Source of the DNA: CAYLVJ01 sp964501525
GTDB lineage: Bacteria > Patescibacteriota > Minisyncoccia > Minisyncoccales > CAYTKG01
Direction: 5' to 3'
Length of the DNA stretch: 6,141 nucleotides
Assembly: GCA_964501525.1 (NCBI GenBank)
Contig: CAZCSI010000028.1
Location: 1 to 6,141 of the forward strand
The translations under genes were made by a program, and so were the position numbers. Of the stretch, positions 1-6,018 are shown piece after piece (positions within the stretch are counted from its first letter, which is position 1; each line of letters starts with the position of its first letter). The notes beneath the pieces are model-generated. The model searched no databases, had not been told where the DNA came from, and worked only from the letters and a program-made list of their open reading frames with translations.

Positions 1-32
1 TTACAATCAAGAAAATTAACTTAAACCGAAAC

Positions 33-1223
33 ATGAAAAAGCAATTAAAGGAAATCTTAAAAATCCAGGAGCAGGGCCCGGAGGACATGTTTCTGACTAT
101 TTACCTGCCCTTAACCAAAAGGATTAAAAGCGGCCAGGTTCGAAAAAAAATGGAGCAGAAACTCCGCTCTTTAACTCAGCAAAAAATGAAAAAAAATCCG
201 TACACCAAAGACCTTCCCAAAACCAGAGACAAAATTATGAGAGCAATAGACAAAAAGGTGCAGGCGCTGGACAGCTTCGGCCAGGGAGCGGCTCTGTTTG
301 CAAGGATTGACAGGTCGCATGAACAGGAGCCGCGCGAAACACCTCTGCCGGACAACGAGACCGTGATGCTTTCCCTTGCCAGGCCCCCTAAAAAGGAGGC
401 AATTTTGACCCGGACCTTTGACCTTGACCAGTTGATCTGGATAAAGAATCGTTCAGGTGAAACCCTGATCTTGAACATCAATCAGGCCAAAGCCGAGTTT
501 TTCACCTTGGAGATGGGGCGGATTAAACCTATTTTCGAAAAAGAAAACATCTTCAGAAGAGCTCAAACAAAAGAAGAAAACGATGTCCTCAAAAGGGTGA
601 AGCTCGGAGGAAGAAAAAAAGCGTTTTACGGGTTGGGAGTAAACAAGCTGCAAAAGTCAAAACAGAAAGAAAACCGGATGTTTATCAATGAGCTGACTGA
701 AACGCTGAGAAAAAACAAAGCAGTTAAAAAAGAGTTTTCCTATCTGCTTGTTTTTTACTCTCAAGCTCTTGAAAAGCTGATTCAGAACTTGGTTGGAAAA
801 AGCGGCATCAAATGCTGTTTTGAGCCCGTCTTGAAAAACAAGCACTACAAAAACAAGGAAAAATTAAGAGAAAAGGCAGAAAAGACAATAGAGGAGTACC
901 AAAATCAAAGAACCCGAACAATGATGAAAAGCTTTAAAAAAACCCAAAACCGCTTTCAAGAGAACTGGGAAGGAGTTATCGAAGCAGCAAGGCTTGGTAA
1001 AATAGACACCTTATTTTTAAAGCCCCGTCTTTCTAAAAAAGGGTATAAAGACAAAGACGGCTTGCCTTATCTTTCTTTAAAAAGCGAGGAACAACGGGAA
1101 AAAGAAGAAAAGCAGAACATCGTACCCTACCTGGTAGAGCTGGTTATAAAAAGGGGCGGGAAAATCAGAATTTTAGAGGAAAAAGAAGAAGTTGATATAG
1201 CAGCCGGGTTTCGTTTCGCTTGA
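33..1223 (+). CDS. baeRF family protein (bacterial relative of archaeal/eukaryotic release factor eRF1)
   Basis: This 396-residue soluble protein is very rich in Lys and Glu and has no signal peptide or membrane segment. Family assignment rests on recognised features. Near the N-terminus is a strand 'FLTIYLPL' (about residues 20-27), then a helical stretch leading to 'GQGAALFARID' (about 83-93). A second unit follows around 'LDQLIWIKN' and 'TLILNINQAKAEFF'. The C-terminal eRF1-domain-3-like part contains 'LGKIDTLFLKPRL' and ends with a strand-loop-strand and 'AAGFRF', the usual close of these proteins. The baeRF families were defined computationally as bacterial eRF1/Pelota relatives, so a ribosome-associated role (release, rescue or stress) is inference. 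I cannot say which baeRF family it is. The ATG at 33 puts the first strand where the family has it. The frame is open back to the window edge, but no better start is visible. The leader is A-rich without a Shine-Dalgarno. It is the only plus-strand gene and ends in TGA just before a strong terminator. Confidence 0.72.
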   Translation: MKKQLKEILKIQEQGPEDMFLTIYLPLTKRIKSGQVRKKMEQKLRSLTQQKMKKNPYTKDLPKTRDKIMRAIDKKVQALDSFGQGAALFARIDRSHEQEPRETPLPDNETVMLSLARPPKKEAILTRTFDLDQLIWIKNRSGETLILNINQAKAEFFTLEMGRIKPIFEKENIFRRAQTKEENDVLKRVKLGGRKKAFYGLGVNKLQKSKQKENRMFINELTETLRKNKAVKKEFSYLLVFYSQALEKLIQNLVGKSGIKCCFEPVLKNKHYKNKEKLREKAEKTIEEYQNQRTRTMMKSFKKTQNRFQENWEGVIEAARLGKIDTLFLKPRLSKKGYKDKDGLPYLSLKSEEQREKEEKQNIVPYLVELVIKRGGKIRILEEKEEVDIAAGFRFA

Positions 1224-1248
1224 TTTGTTTTTAAAGTAAACCGTTTAA

Positions 1249-1284
1249 AACTTAAAAGGGGTGAACCATCACCCCTTTTAAGTT
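1249..1284. terminator. Bidirectional intrinsic terminator between convergent genes
   Basis: A perfect 16-bp inverted repeat (AACTTAAAAGGGGTGA at 1249-1264, its complement at 1269-1284) surrounds the 4-nt loop ACCA. The GC-rich core GGGGTGA/TCACCCC is flanked by AAAA on one side and TTTT on the other, so either strand yields a hairpin followed by U residues. It lies 25 nt after the stop of the plus-strand baeRF gene and 18 nt after the stop of the minus-strand DUF5667 gene, as expected for a shared terminator. Confidence 0.9.
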
Positions 1285-1302
1285 CCAAAGTCAGTTTATT
1301 TT

Positions 1303-2157
1303 TTACGGCAACTCCGGTTCTTCAGGTAACTCCGGTTCTTCAAGTAATTCCGGCTCTTCAGGTCCTTCAGGTAACTCCGATTCTTCAGGCAACCCCGGCT
1401 CTTCAGGCCCTTCAGGCAGCTGAGGCTCTCCTGGTGTCTCAGCTTCTTCGGGCATTTCAGGTTCTCCCGGTTCTGCAGGTATATCCGGGTCTTCCGGTCT
1501 ATCCGGCATCTCCGGCACCTCCGGCTCCTCTAACTCCTCTGAATCTTCCGGAGCAGCATCTTCCGGCATCGGAACCGGCAATACTCTTTCCATAATTCTT
1601 TGTTCAACCCTTTGCCTCAAAGGCTCCATCTGCTGTCTAACCTGTTCTCGTTTCTCTCCAGAGATCGCTTCTAAGGCTTGTTCGTGTCCGCGCATGCCAT
1701 TCTGCATGGCCCGCTCAATAGCCGGCTGCGCCTGTTCAGGCACTTTTTCATAGACGCCGAGTAGAACCTCCTGGTGCTTAAGGGTTGCTTCGGAGACCTT
1801 TGACAGCAGTTCATCCGTATCCATTCCTTTTGTTTTTGCCTCTTCTGCTTTGGCCAAAGCAGAAGTAAGCTGTTGTTGATACCGCATCACAGCTGCTTCA
1901 GCCATTCCTGGATTGTTTTTAGCTGCAAGAGCTTGCGCCTCGGCTAACCGTTTTTCTGATAAATTCAGAAAGCGCTGTGCTTTAGCCATATCTCCAAAGG
2001 TGAACATAACCCCGACTTCTTCAAAAAAAGTTTTCAAGAAGTAAAGGGGACTGTCAGGCAGGATACCCGGGTTGGGTAAATCATTTGTTTGGGCCTGTAC
2101 AGTTCCAGCCAAAACAAGCATTGCCAAGGTTGACGCTAATAATATTTTCTTAAACAT
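1303..2157 (-). CDS. Exported DUF5667 protein with acidic Pro/Glu-rich repeat tail
   Basis: This 284-residue protein starts with a classic signal peptide: KK at residues 3-4, a hydrophobic core and a likely cleavage after 'VQA' (22/23). Residues about 27-165 fit the DUF5667 pattern: 'PGILPDSPLYFLKTFFE' followed by long amphipathic helices rich in Ala, Glu, Gln and Lys, with 'FLNLSEKRLAEAQAL'. From about residue 195 to the end the protein is an acidic, low-complexity tail of Pro, Glu and Leu. It includes two 15-residue repeats, LPEGPEEPGLPEESE (247-261) and LPEGPEEPELLEEPE (262-276), and a partial third ending at the stop. There is no LPxTG motif and no C-terminal membrane helix, so no anchor is visible. 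DUF5667 has no firm function. A location outside the membrane is well supported; a structural or envelope role is a guess. The ATG at 2157 gives the signal peptide directly. The leader is A-rich with no well-placed Shine-Dalgarno. Confidence 0.82.
   Translation of the reverse strand: MFKKILLASTLAMLVLAGTVQAQTNDLPNPGILPDSPLYFLKTFFEEVGVMFTFGDMAKAQRFLNLSEKRLAEAQALAAKNNPGMAEAAVMRYQQQLTSALAKAEEAKTKGMDTDELLSKVSEATLKHQEVLLGVYEKVPEQAQPAIERAMQNGMRGHEQALEAISGEKREQVRQQMEPLRQRVEQRIMERVLPVPMPEDAAPEDSEELEEPEVPEMPDRPEDPDIPAEPGEPEMPEEAETPGEPQLPEGPEEPGLPEESELPEGPEEPELLEEPELPEEPELP
1306..1575. repeat. Degenerate coding repeats for the Pro/Glu tail
   Basis: The 3' third of the DUF5667 gene is built from variants of a short unit that reads on the plus strand roughly as CTCCGGTTCTTCAGGTA. 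A higher-order 45-bp period is clear: the block beginning CCGGCTCTTCAGG near 1350 recurs near 1395, giving the two 15-residue protein repeats. The array stays in the reading frame and runs right up to the stop codon. Copies have diverged, mostly at third codon positions, which suggests selection on the protein rather than recent expansion. Confidence 0.75.
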
Positions 2158-2198
2158 ATTTTGAATTTTTTCTTAGCTCCGACCTTTATTATTTGTTT

Positions 2199-2227
2199 AT
2201 TTTACCATCACTCCCTATTTTTCACAA
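2199..2227 (-). promoter_or_regulatory. Putative sigma70-type promoter of the DUF5667 gene
   Basis: On the minus strand TTGTGA (2227-2222) and TAAAAT (2204-2199) are separated by exactly 17 nt. They match the -35 consensus at 4 of 6 positions and the -10 consensus at 5 of 6. Transcription would start near 2192 and give a leader of about 35 nt before the ATG at 2157. No terminator is visible between the ATPase stop (2251) and this point, so read-through from the ATPase gene may also contribute. Confidence 0.5.
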
Positions 2228-2250
2228 ACATATACCCTGACAACGAGAAA

Positions 2251-4923
2251 CTAAGCAGCTAATCCTGCCGCCTTTTTTTGAGAATTTTTGTGCTCTTTGA
2301 CGATAAAAATGCGTTTTGTCATCTCTATCATAAATATGTCAAGGGAAAACAAAGTCATCATTAAGGCCCAGTCGGAAAAGCTTAAAGGCACAGTCCCCAG
2401 GAGCTGCTGAAAAGGAGAGAGATAGATTGCTCCCAACATAAATACAAAACCGATAAAAACGGAAACAATTAAAAATTTATTGTTCAACAGGTCCATCTCC
2501 CAGATATTTTTTCTTAAGCTTTTGCAGGCAAAAGCCACAAAAATAGTGTCAAGGGCCAAAACACTAAAAACCACTGTCCGAGTATAGGTCAAAAGCTCCC
2601 GCCCTTGAATAAAAGATGACCTTAACTTAGGGAGAACCCCTCCGCCCTTAAACAACCAGAGAAAGAGAAAAACTAAAGTGAGGTCAGCTATGGTGCTTAC
2701 AATAAACATAAGAACTTTCATCTCTCCGGTTAAAAGAGGCGCCTTATACGGCTCTGGTTTTCTTTTCATAACATCTTCTTCTTCGGGCTCAAAGGCAAGG
2801 GATATGCCAGGGAGCCCGTCTTCAACAAGGTTAACCCAAAGAATCTGAAGAGCCGTAACGGGAAGCGGAGTCCCGAGCGCGATACTAATGGCAATAAGAA
2901 TAATTTCTGTAAGGGAGTCGGAGATAAGATAAGTGGTTACTTTTCTGATATTGTCTAAAACTACTCTGCCTTCCTTCACCGCCTGCACAATCGTTGAAAA
3001 GTCGTCGGCTAAAAGAATCAAGTCAGAGGCCTGTTTAGCGATCTCCGTACCTGACCCGAGAGCCACCCCTACATCCGCTTTTTTAAGCGCCGGCGCATCG
3101 TTTATTCCATCGCCTGTCATAGCCACCACCTCTTTTCTTTCCTGCCAGGCATTGATTATTCTTAACTTATGTCTTGGTTCGGCGCGCGCATAGATATCAA
3201 CCTGGTCCAGTATTTCTCTAAATTCTCGTTCTGACAATTGGTCCAGTTCGCTTCCCAGAAGAACGTTCTCCTCTTTTATCTTAAACCCCAGCTTTTCACC
3301 TACCGCTTTAGCAGTTAAAACATGATCCCCCGTAACAATAATGGGGCGCATGCCCGCCTCCCGGCAGGTATCAATTGATTCTTTAACATGCTCTCTAAGC
3401 GGGTCTTTAAGACCGATAAGTCCTAAAAAGTTCAGGCCCCGGCTTGCTGTTTTAGAATCCAGCATTTCTTTTATCTTTTCTTGGCCGGAATCCACTTCTT
3501 TGTAAGCTACACCTATAACCCGCATTCCTTTGGCAGTTAAGGACTCCAGCTCCTCTTTCCACTTCTTTTTATCTTCACTCTTAGAAAGTTCTAACAATTT
3601 TTCAGGAGCTCCCAGAAAGCAGAAACTGTTCTTGTTTTGATTTTCGCTTTTAATCCCCCCTTTTCTCAGAGAAACGGTCATCTTTCTTTCGTTGTTAAAG
3701 GGAAGCTCTTCTATTTCTTTAAACCTGTTTTCAAGGGCTTGCTTTTCAAACCCGTTTTTAGCTCCGCCGAGAATAACGGCTCTATCGGTAGCGCCTCCTT
3801 GTACTTTCCACTTTTCATATGGCTGGTCCGGGTTTTCAACAAACGCCTGAGCGCAGAGAACAGCTGTTTTCAGGGTTAGTTCCCGGTCCGGGCTCATAAT
3901 CTTTTCTATCTCCATCTTACCCTGGGTAAGAGTCAGGGTTTTGTCAGTGGCAACAATTGAGGTGCTGCCCAAGGTTTCAACCGAAGAAAGCTTGCGTATC
4001 AAGCCTCGTTTTCTAAGAACTTTTTGCATACCCAGAGCCAGAATAACGGTCATGGCTATGGGCAGCCCCTCGGGCACAGAAGCAACTGCTGCAGCAATCG
4101 CTATCTCCAGCATCTCAATAAGGTTCCTGCCTCCTAAAACCCCTTCGAAAAAGATTCCTACACAAAACAAAGGCAGAATAATACTTACCAGGCGGGAAAA
4201 ACGAGCCATTTTTTTCTGATAAGGTGTCTTTTTCTCTTCGATCTCTTCAGTCATACGGGCCACATCCCCTGTTTCGGTGTTAATTCCGGTTCTGACAACC
4301 ACTCCTAACCCTTCTCCGGCCTCGATGATGGTTCCCATGTAAACCATATTTTTTCTGTTGGCCAAAATCGTTTCTTCCGCCATCGTTTCAGATTTTTTTT
4401 CCTGGGCCAGCCATTCTCCTGTCAGAATGGCTTCGCTTATCCTGAGGTTCTGAGCTTCAATTATTCTGGCATCCGCAGGTACTTTTTCTCCTGCCTGCAA
4501 AACAATAATATCACCAGGTACGATTTCTTCCTGTACAATTTTCTTTTTGTTTCCGTCCCTTACTACTATCGCTTGTGACTTAAGAGCCTTTTTCAGCTCA
4601 GAAAGTATATTGGAGGCCTTTTTTTCCTGAAAAAAACCGATTGAGGTGTTCAACACTACAGCGGCTAAAAAGAAAAAGCCATCTTGTTTCTTTTTAAAAA
4701 CAAAGGACACTGCGGCGGCGACAATCAGTATTAAAATCAGAGGACTGATAACCTGCTCTAAAATAATCTTTAAAGAAGATCTGCCTCTTTTCTCAGGCAG
4801 CTTGTTCCATCCGAACCTTTCTCTTCTTTGCTCAACTTTCTGTGCGGACAACCCTTTTTCTTTTGAGACTGCCAAAGCCTCTAAAACCTCATTTTGGGCA
4901 ATGGCGTGCCAGTTTTTTTTCAT
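2251..4923 (-). CDS. P2-type cation-transporting P-type ATPase (Ca2+-ATPase-like) with altered core motifs
   Basis: An intact ion pump of 890 residues from the ATG at 4923; a TTG at 4932 would add three. Domains in order: cation-ATPase N-terminal domain ('GLSAQKVEQRRERFGWNKL'); M1-M2; actuator domain with TGEW (168-171); M3-M4 with PEGLP (284-288); phosphorylation site D327 in DKTLTLT; nucleotide domain with 'LPFNNERKM' and LGAPE (437-441); 'KDPLR', TGD (531-533) and TGDGIND (603-609); M5-M10 with 'WVNLVEDGLP'. Relative to SERCA, site II residues are kept (Glu of PEGLP, N698, D702). Site I is changed: N768 aligns with Ser, T799 with Glu, and the M5 Glu (E673) is kept. Ca2+ or Mn2+ export in the PMR1 style is the best guess; H+ or Na+ cannot be excluded. 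Most catalytic motifs are canonical, but G of DKTGTLT is Leu, S of TGES is Trp and K of KGAPE is Leu. No Shine-Dalgarno is visible. Confidence 0.93.
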   Translation of the reverse strand: MKKNWHAIAQNEVLEALAVSKEKGLSAQKVEQRRERFGWNKLPEKRGRSSLKIILEQVISPLILILIVAAAVSFVFKKKQDGFFFLAAVVLNTSIGFFQEKKASNILSELKKALKSQAIVVRDGNKKKIVQEEIVPGDIIVLQAGEKVPADARIIEAQNLRISEAILTGEWLAQEKKSETMAEETILANRKNMVYMGTIIEAGEGLGVVVRTGINTETGDVARMTEEIEEKKTPYQKKMARFSRLVSIILPLFCVGIFFEGVLGGRNLIEMLEIAIAAAVASVPEGLPIAMTVILALGMQKVLRKRGLIRKLSSVETLGSTSIVATDKTLTLTQGKMEIEKIMSPDRELTLKTAVLCAQAFVENPDQPYEKWKVQGGATDRAVILGGAKNGFEKQALENRFKEIEELPFNNERKMTVSLRKGGIKSENQNKNSFCFLGAPEKLLELSKSEDKKKWKEELESLTAKGMRVIGVAYKEVDSGQEKIKEMLDSKTASRGLNFLGLIGLKDPLREHVKESIDTCREAGMRPIIVTGDHVLTAKAVGEKLGFKIKEENVLLGSELDQLSEREFREILDQVDIYARAEPRHKLRIINAWQERKEVVAMTGDGINDAPALKKADVGVALGSGTEIAKQASDLILLADDFSTIVQAVKEGRVVLDNIRKVTTYLISDSLTEIILIAISIALGTPLPVTALQILWVNLVEDGLPGISLAFEPEEEDVMKRKPEPYKAPLLTGEMKVLMFIVSTIADLTLVFLFLWLFKGGGVLPKLRSSFIQGRELLTYTRTVVFSVLALDTIFVAFACKSLRKNIWEMDLLNNKFLIVSVFIGFVFMLGAIYLSPFQQLLGTVPLSFSDWALMMTLFSLDIFMIEMTKRIFIVKEHKNSQKKAAGLAA

Positions 4924-4955
4924 TAAAGACAATGGTTATGATAATATGCTGGTTA

Positions 4956-4984
4956 ATTATAGCAAATAAGGACACCCTTAAAAG
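4956..4984 (-). promoter_or_regulatory. Possible promoter of the P-type ATPase gene
   Basis: A perfect minus-strand TATAAT lies at 4961-4956, about 33 nt upstream of the ATG at 4923, which would leave a leader of about 26 nt. The -35 region is poor: the best hexamer at normal spacing is TTTTAA (4983-4978, 16-nt spacer), with 3 of 6 matches. The position and perfect -10 favour a real start, but the weak -35 means it may be weak, regulated or chance. Confidence 0.35.
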
Positions 4985-4996
4985 AAACGGGGGTCC
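4970..4996 (-). terminator. Probable intrinsic terminator after the DUF3467 gene
   Basis: Arms at 4970-4977 (GGACACCC) and 4989-4996 (GGGGGTCC) pair over 8 positions with one mismatch, leaving an 11-nt loop. Read on the minus strand, the hairpin is followed by TTATTTGCT, a short, imperfect U-rich tail. It begins 17 nt after the DUF3467 stop codon. It would end the ferric-reductase/DUF3467 operon, and it overlaps the proposed -35 region of the ATPase promoter. Confidence 0.4.
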
Positions 4997-5013
4997 GCCT
5001 CGATCAATAATTT

Positions 5014-5304
5014 TTAGTTGGTCTCGAATCCAATACCGGTTTCGGGTTTATCCGCTTGTTCAATCTTTTCAAACTTTTGTTCATACTGCTTGATGTTCTC
5101 CATAATCGCGGTGGCTATCCTTTTTGCGTGGCCGGGACTGGTTACAAGCCGGGCCAGCATCTGACCCACAGGAGGATGCATTAAAAAGAAATCAAGAACA
5201 AACTCTTCTTTTGAGTGGGAAACCTGCATAAAATTGGTGTGTCTTCCTTTCAGTGTTTCGTCAGAGGTTTTAATTTTGACCTTCCTTTGTTTCTGTTGAT
5301 TCAT
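5014..5304 (-). CDS. DUF3467 family small protein
   Basis: This 96-residue cytoplasmic protein matches the DUF3467 pattern over nearly its whole length: a short basic start, 'VKIKTSDETLKGRHTNF' (about 9-25), 'HSKEEFVLDFF' (30-40), then 'SPGHAKRIATAIMENIKQYEQKFEKI' as a C-terminal helix (about 56-81), and a short tail ending GIGFETN. The N-terminal half should be beta strands. DUF3467 proteins are widespread small bacterial proteins with no established function. The ATG (5304-5302) lies 1 nt beyond the stop of the upstream ferric-reductase-like gene. The leader is A/T only with no Shine-Dalgarno, so translation is probably coupled to the upstream gene. The protein has no signal peptide or membrane helix, so any link with its membrane neighbour would be on the cytoplasmic side, which is inference. 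Confidence 0.85.
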   Translation of the reverse strand: MNQQKQRKVKIKTSDETLKGRHTNFMQVSHSKEEFVLDFFLMHPPVGQMLARLVTSPGHAKRIATAIMENIKQYEQKFEKIEQADKPETGIGFETN

Positions 5305-5305
5305 A

Positions 5306-5929
5306 TTAATTTTTTTGAGTTATAAGGTTTTTACGATTCCCTGCCACAGTTTTTACAAAAGCAGCGGCTTGAAGAACAGTAACGACAAGCATCATAACCA
5401 GATATGACCAGTGAAGCCAGTCCGCCGGCCGGCCGGGACGAAGAAAAGCATGGTTAATGATGTGAGCACTGACAAGGTAAAAAACAACATAGGTGAAGGT
5501 GTGAAGCCATTTCCAGGCAGAAACGCCCAAAAACTTAATTACTTTCCTAAAAGAAGTGACGGTTAAGACCAGGGCCCAGAAAGCAGCGATAAGAGCAACC
5601 AGGCCTGAAAGCCGTATCTCTGCCACATAGCCCGCAATATCCCAGTCTATTTTTTTAAAAACAATAACAATATGTGCCATGGACAGGATTGTAAACCAGA
5701 TACCCAGCTCTCCTCTCCAGCTCCAGGGAAGGTCCCAGGGTAAAACCTCCCGGTTCGGCTTCCAAAGCCGCATCACCGGACCGATAATAAGTGTCAGGAA
5801 AAGGAGAAAAAAAGCAACCCCGGCCACAGCCCTGTTAAGGTTGATGCCGGTAAAGTAAAGAGCTGATATCAAAAGAAAAGACATTACAGCCACAACCAGA
5901 TGATACAAAGGTGTATTATGAAAATCCAT
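5306..5929 (-). CDS. Ferric-reductase-like / MsrQ-like heme membrane protein
   Basis: This 207-residue protein has about six membrane helices (roughly 8-27, 31-54, 71-91, 104-126, 139-158 and 171-193) and fits the ferric reductase-like transmembrane domain. Candidate heme ligands are H86 in helix 3 and H143 and H156 in helix 5. The 13-residue gap between the last two and the roughly 57-residue gap from the first resemble the histidine spacing I recall for E. coli MsrQ (H91, H151, H164). 'WRGELGIW' before H86 and 'WKWLHTFTYVVFY' around H143 are typical of the family. Such proteins carry electrons across the membrane through b-type heme. No flavin or NAD(P)H domain is attached, and no MsrP partner or other redox enzyme lies in the window, so donor and acceptor are unknown. 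The ATG at 5929 gives a sensible first helix. The gene leads an operon with the DUF3467 gene 1 nt downstream. The TAA stop is at 5306-5308. Confidence 0.82.
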   Translation of the reverse strand: MDFHNTPLYHLVVAVMSFLLISALYFTGINLNRAVAGVAFFLLFLTLIIGPVMRLWKPNREVLPWDLPWSWRGELGIWFTILSMAHIVIVFKKIDWDIAGYVAEIRLSGLVALIAAFWALVLTVTSFRKVIKFLGVSAWKWLHTFTYVVFYLVSAHIINHAFLRPGRPADWLHWSYLVMMLVVTVLQAAAFVKTVAGNRKNLITQKN

Positions 5930-5980
5930 GTTTGTTGTTCGTTTTCTTAACTTAAAGACTTGATTTCTAACCTTTGGCTT

Positions 5981-6009
5981 ATTTTATCAATAAACATCCT
6001 TTCTGTAAA
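5981..6009 (-). promoter_or_regulatory. Putative sigma70-type promoter of the ferric-reductase-like/DUF3467 operon
   Basis: On the minus strand TTTACA (6009-6004) and TAAAAT (5986-5981) are separated by exactly 17 nt, and each matches its consensus hexamer at 5 of 6 positions. The start would fall near 5974, leaving a leader of about 45 nt before the ATG at 5929. The leader contains no obvious hairpin or Shine-Dalgarno. This is the best promoter candidate in the window. Confidence 0.55.
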
Positions 6010-6018
6010 TAAATATTT

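Noticed and set aside
176..845. Minus-strand open frames opposite the baeRF gene
   Set aside because: Low-complexity translations rich in Phe and Ser that mirror the Lys/Glu-rich plus-strand gene.
1221..1223. Possibility of TGA recoded as Gly (as in Gracilibacteria/SR1)
   Set aside because: Reading through this TGA would run into the strong terminator, and the domain is already complete; the odd Leu in DKTLTLT comes from CTG, not TGA.
1229..1250. Inverted repeat TTTTAAA/TTTAAAA just after the baeRF stop
   Set aside because: The arms are A/T only and would form a weak stem; the adjacent 16-bp hairpin explains termination.
2933..4219. Plus-strand open frames opposite the ATPase gene
   Set aside because: They are shadows of the minus-strand ATPase, with no domain-like sequence, and the minus frame carries all P-type ATPase motifs.
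4930..4932. TTG as the ATPase start
   Set aside because: It adds only three residues and has no ribosome-binding site; the ATG at 4923 fits the family's N-terminus equally well.
4646..5093. Plus-strand open frames over the ATPase start and the DUF3467 gene
   Set aside because: They overlap two well-supported minus-strand genes and show no recognisable protein features.
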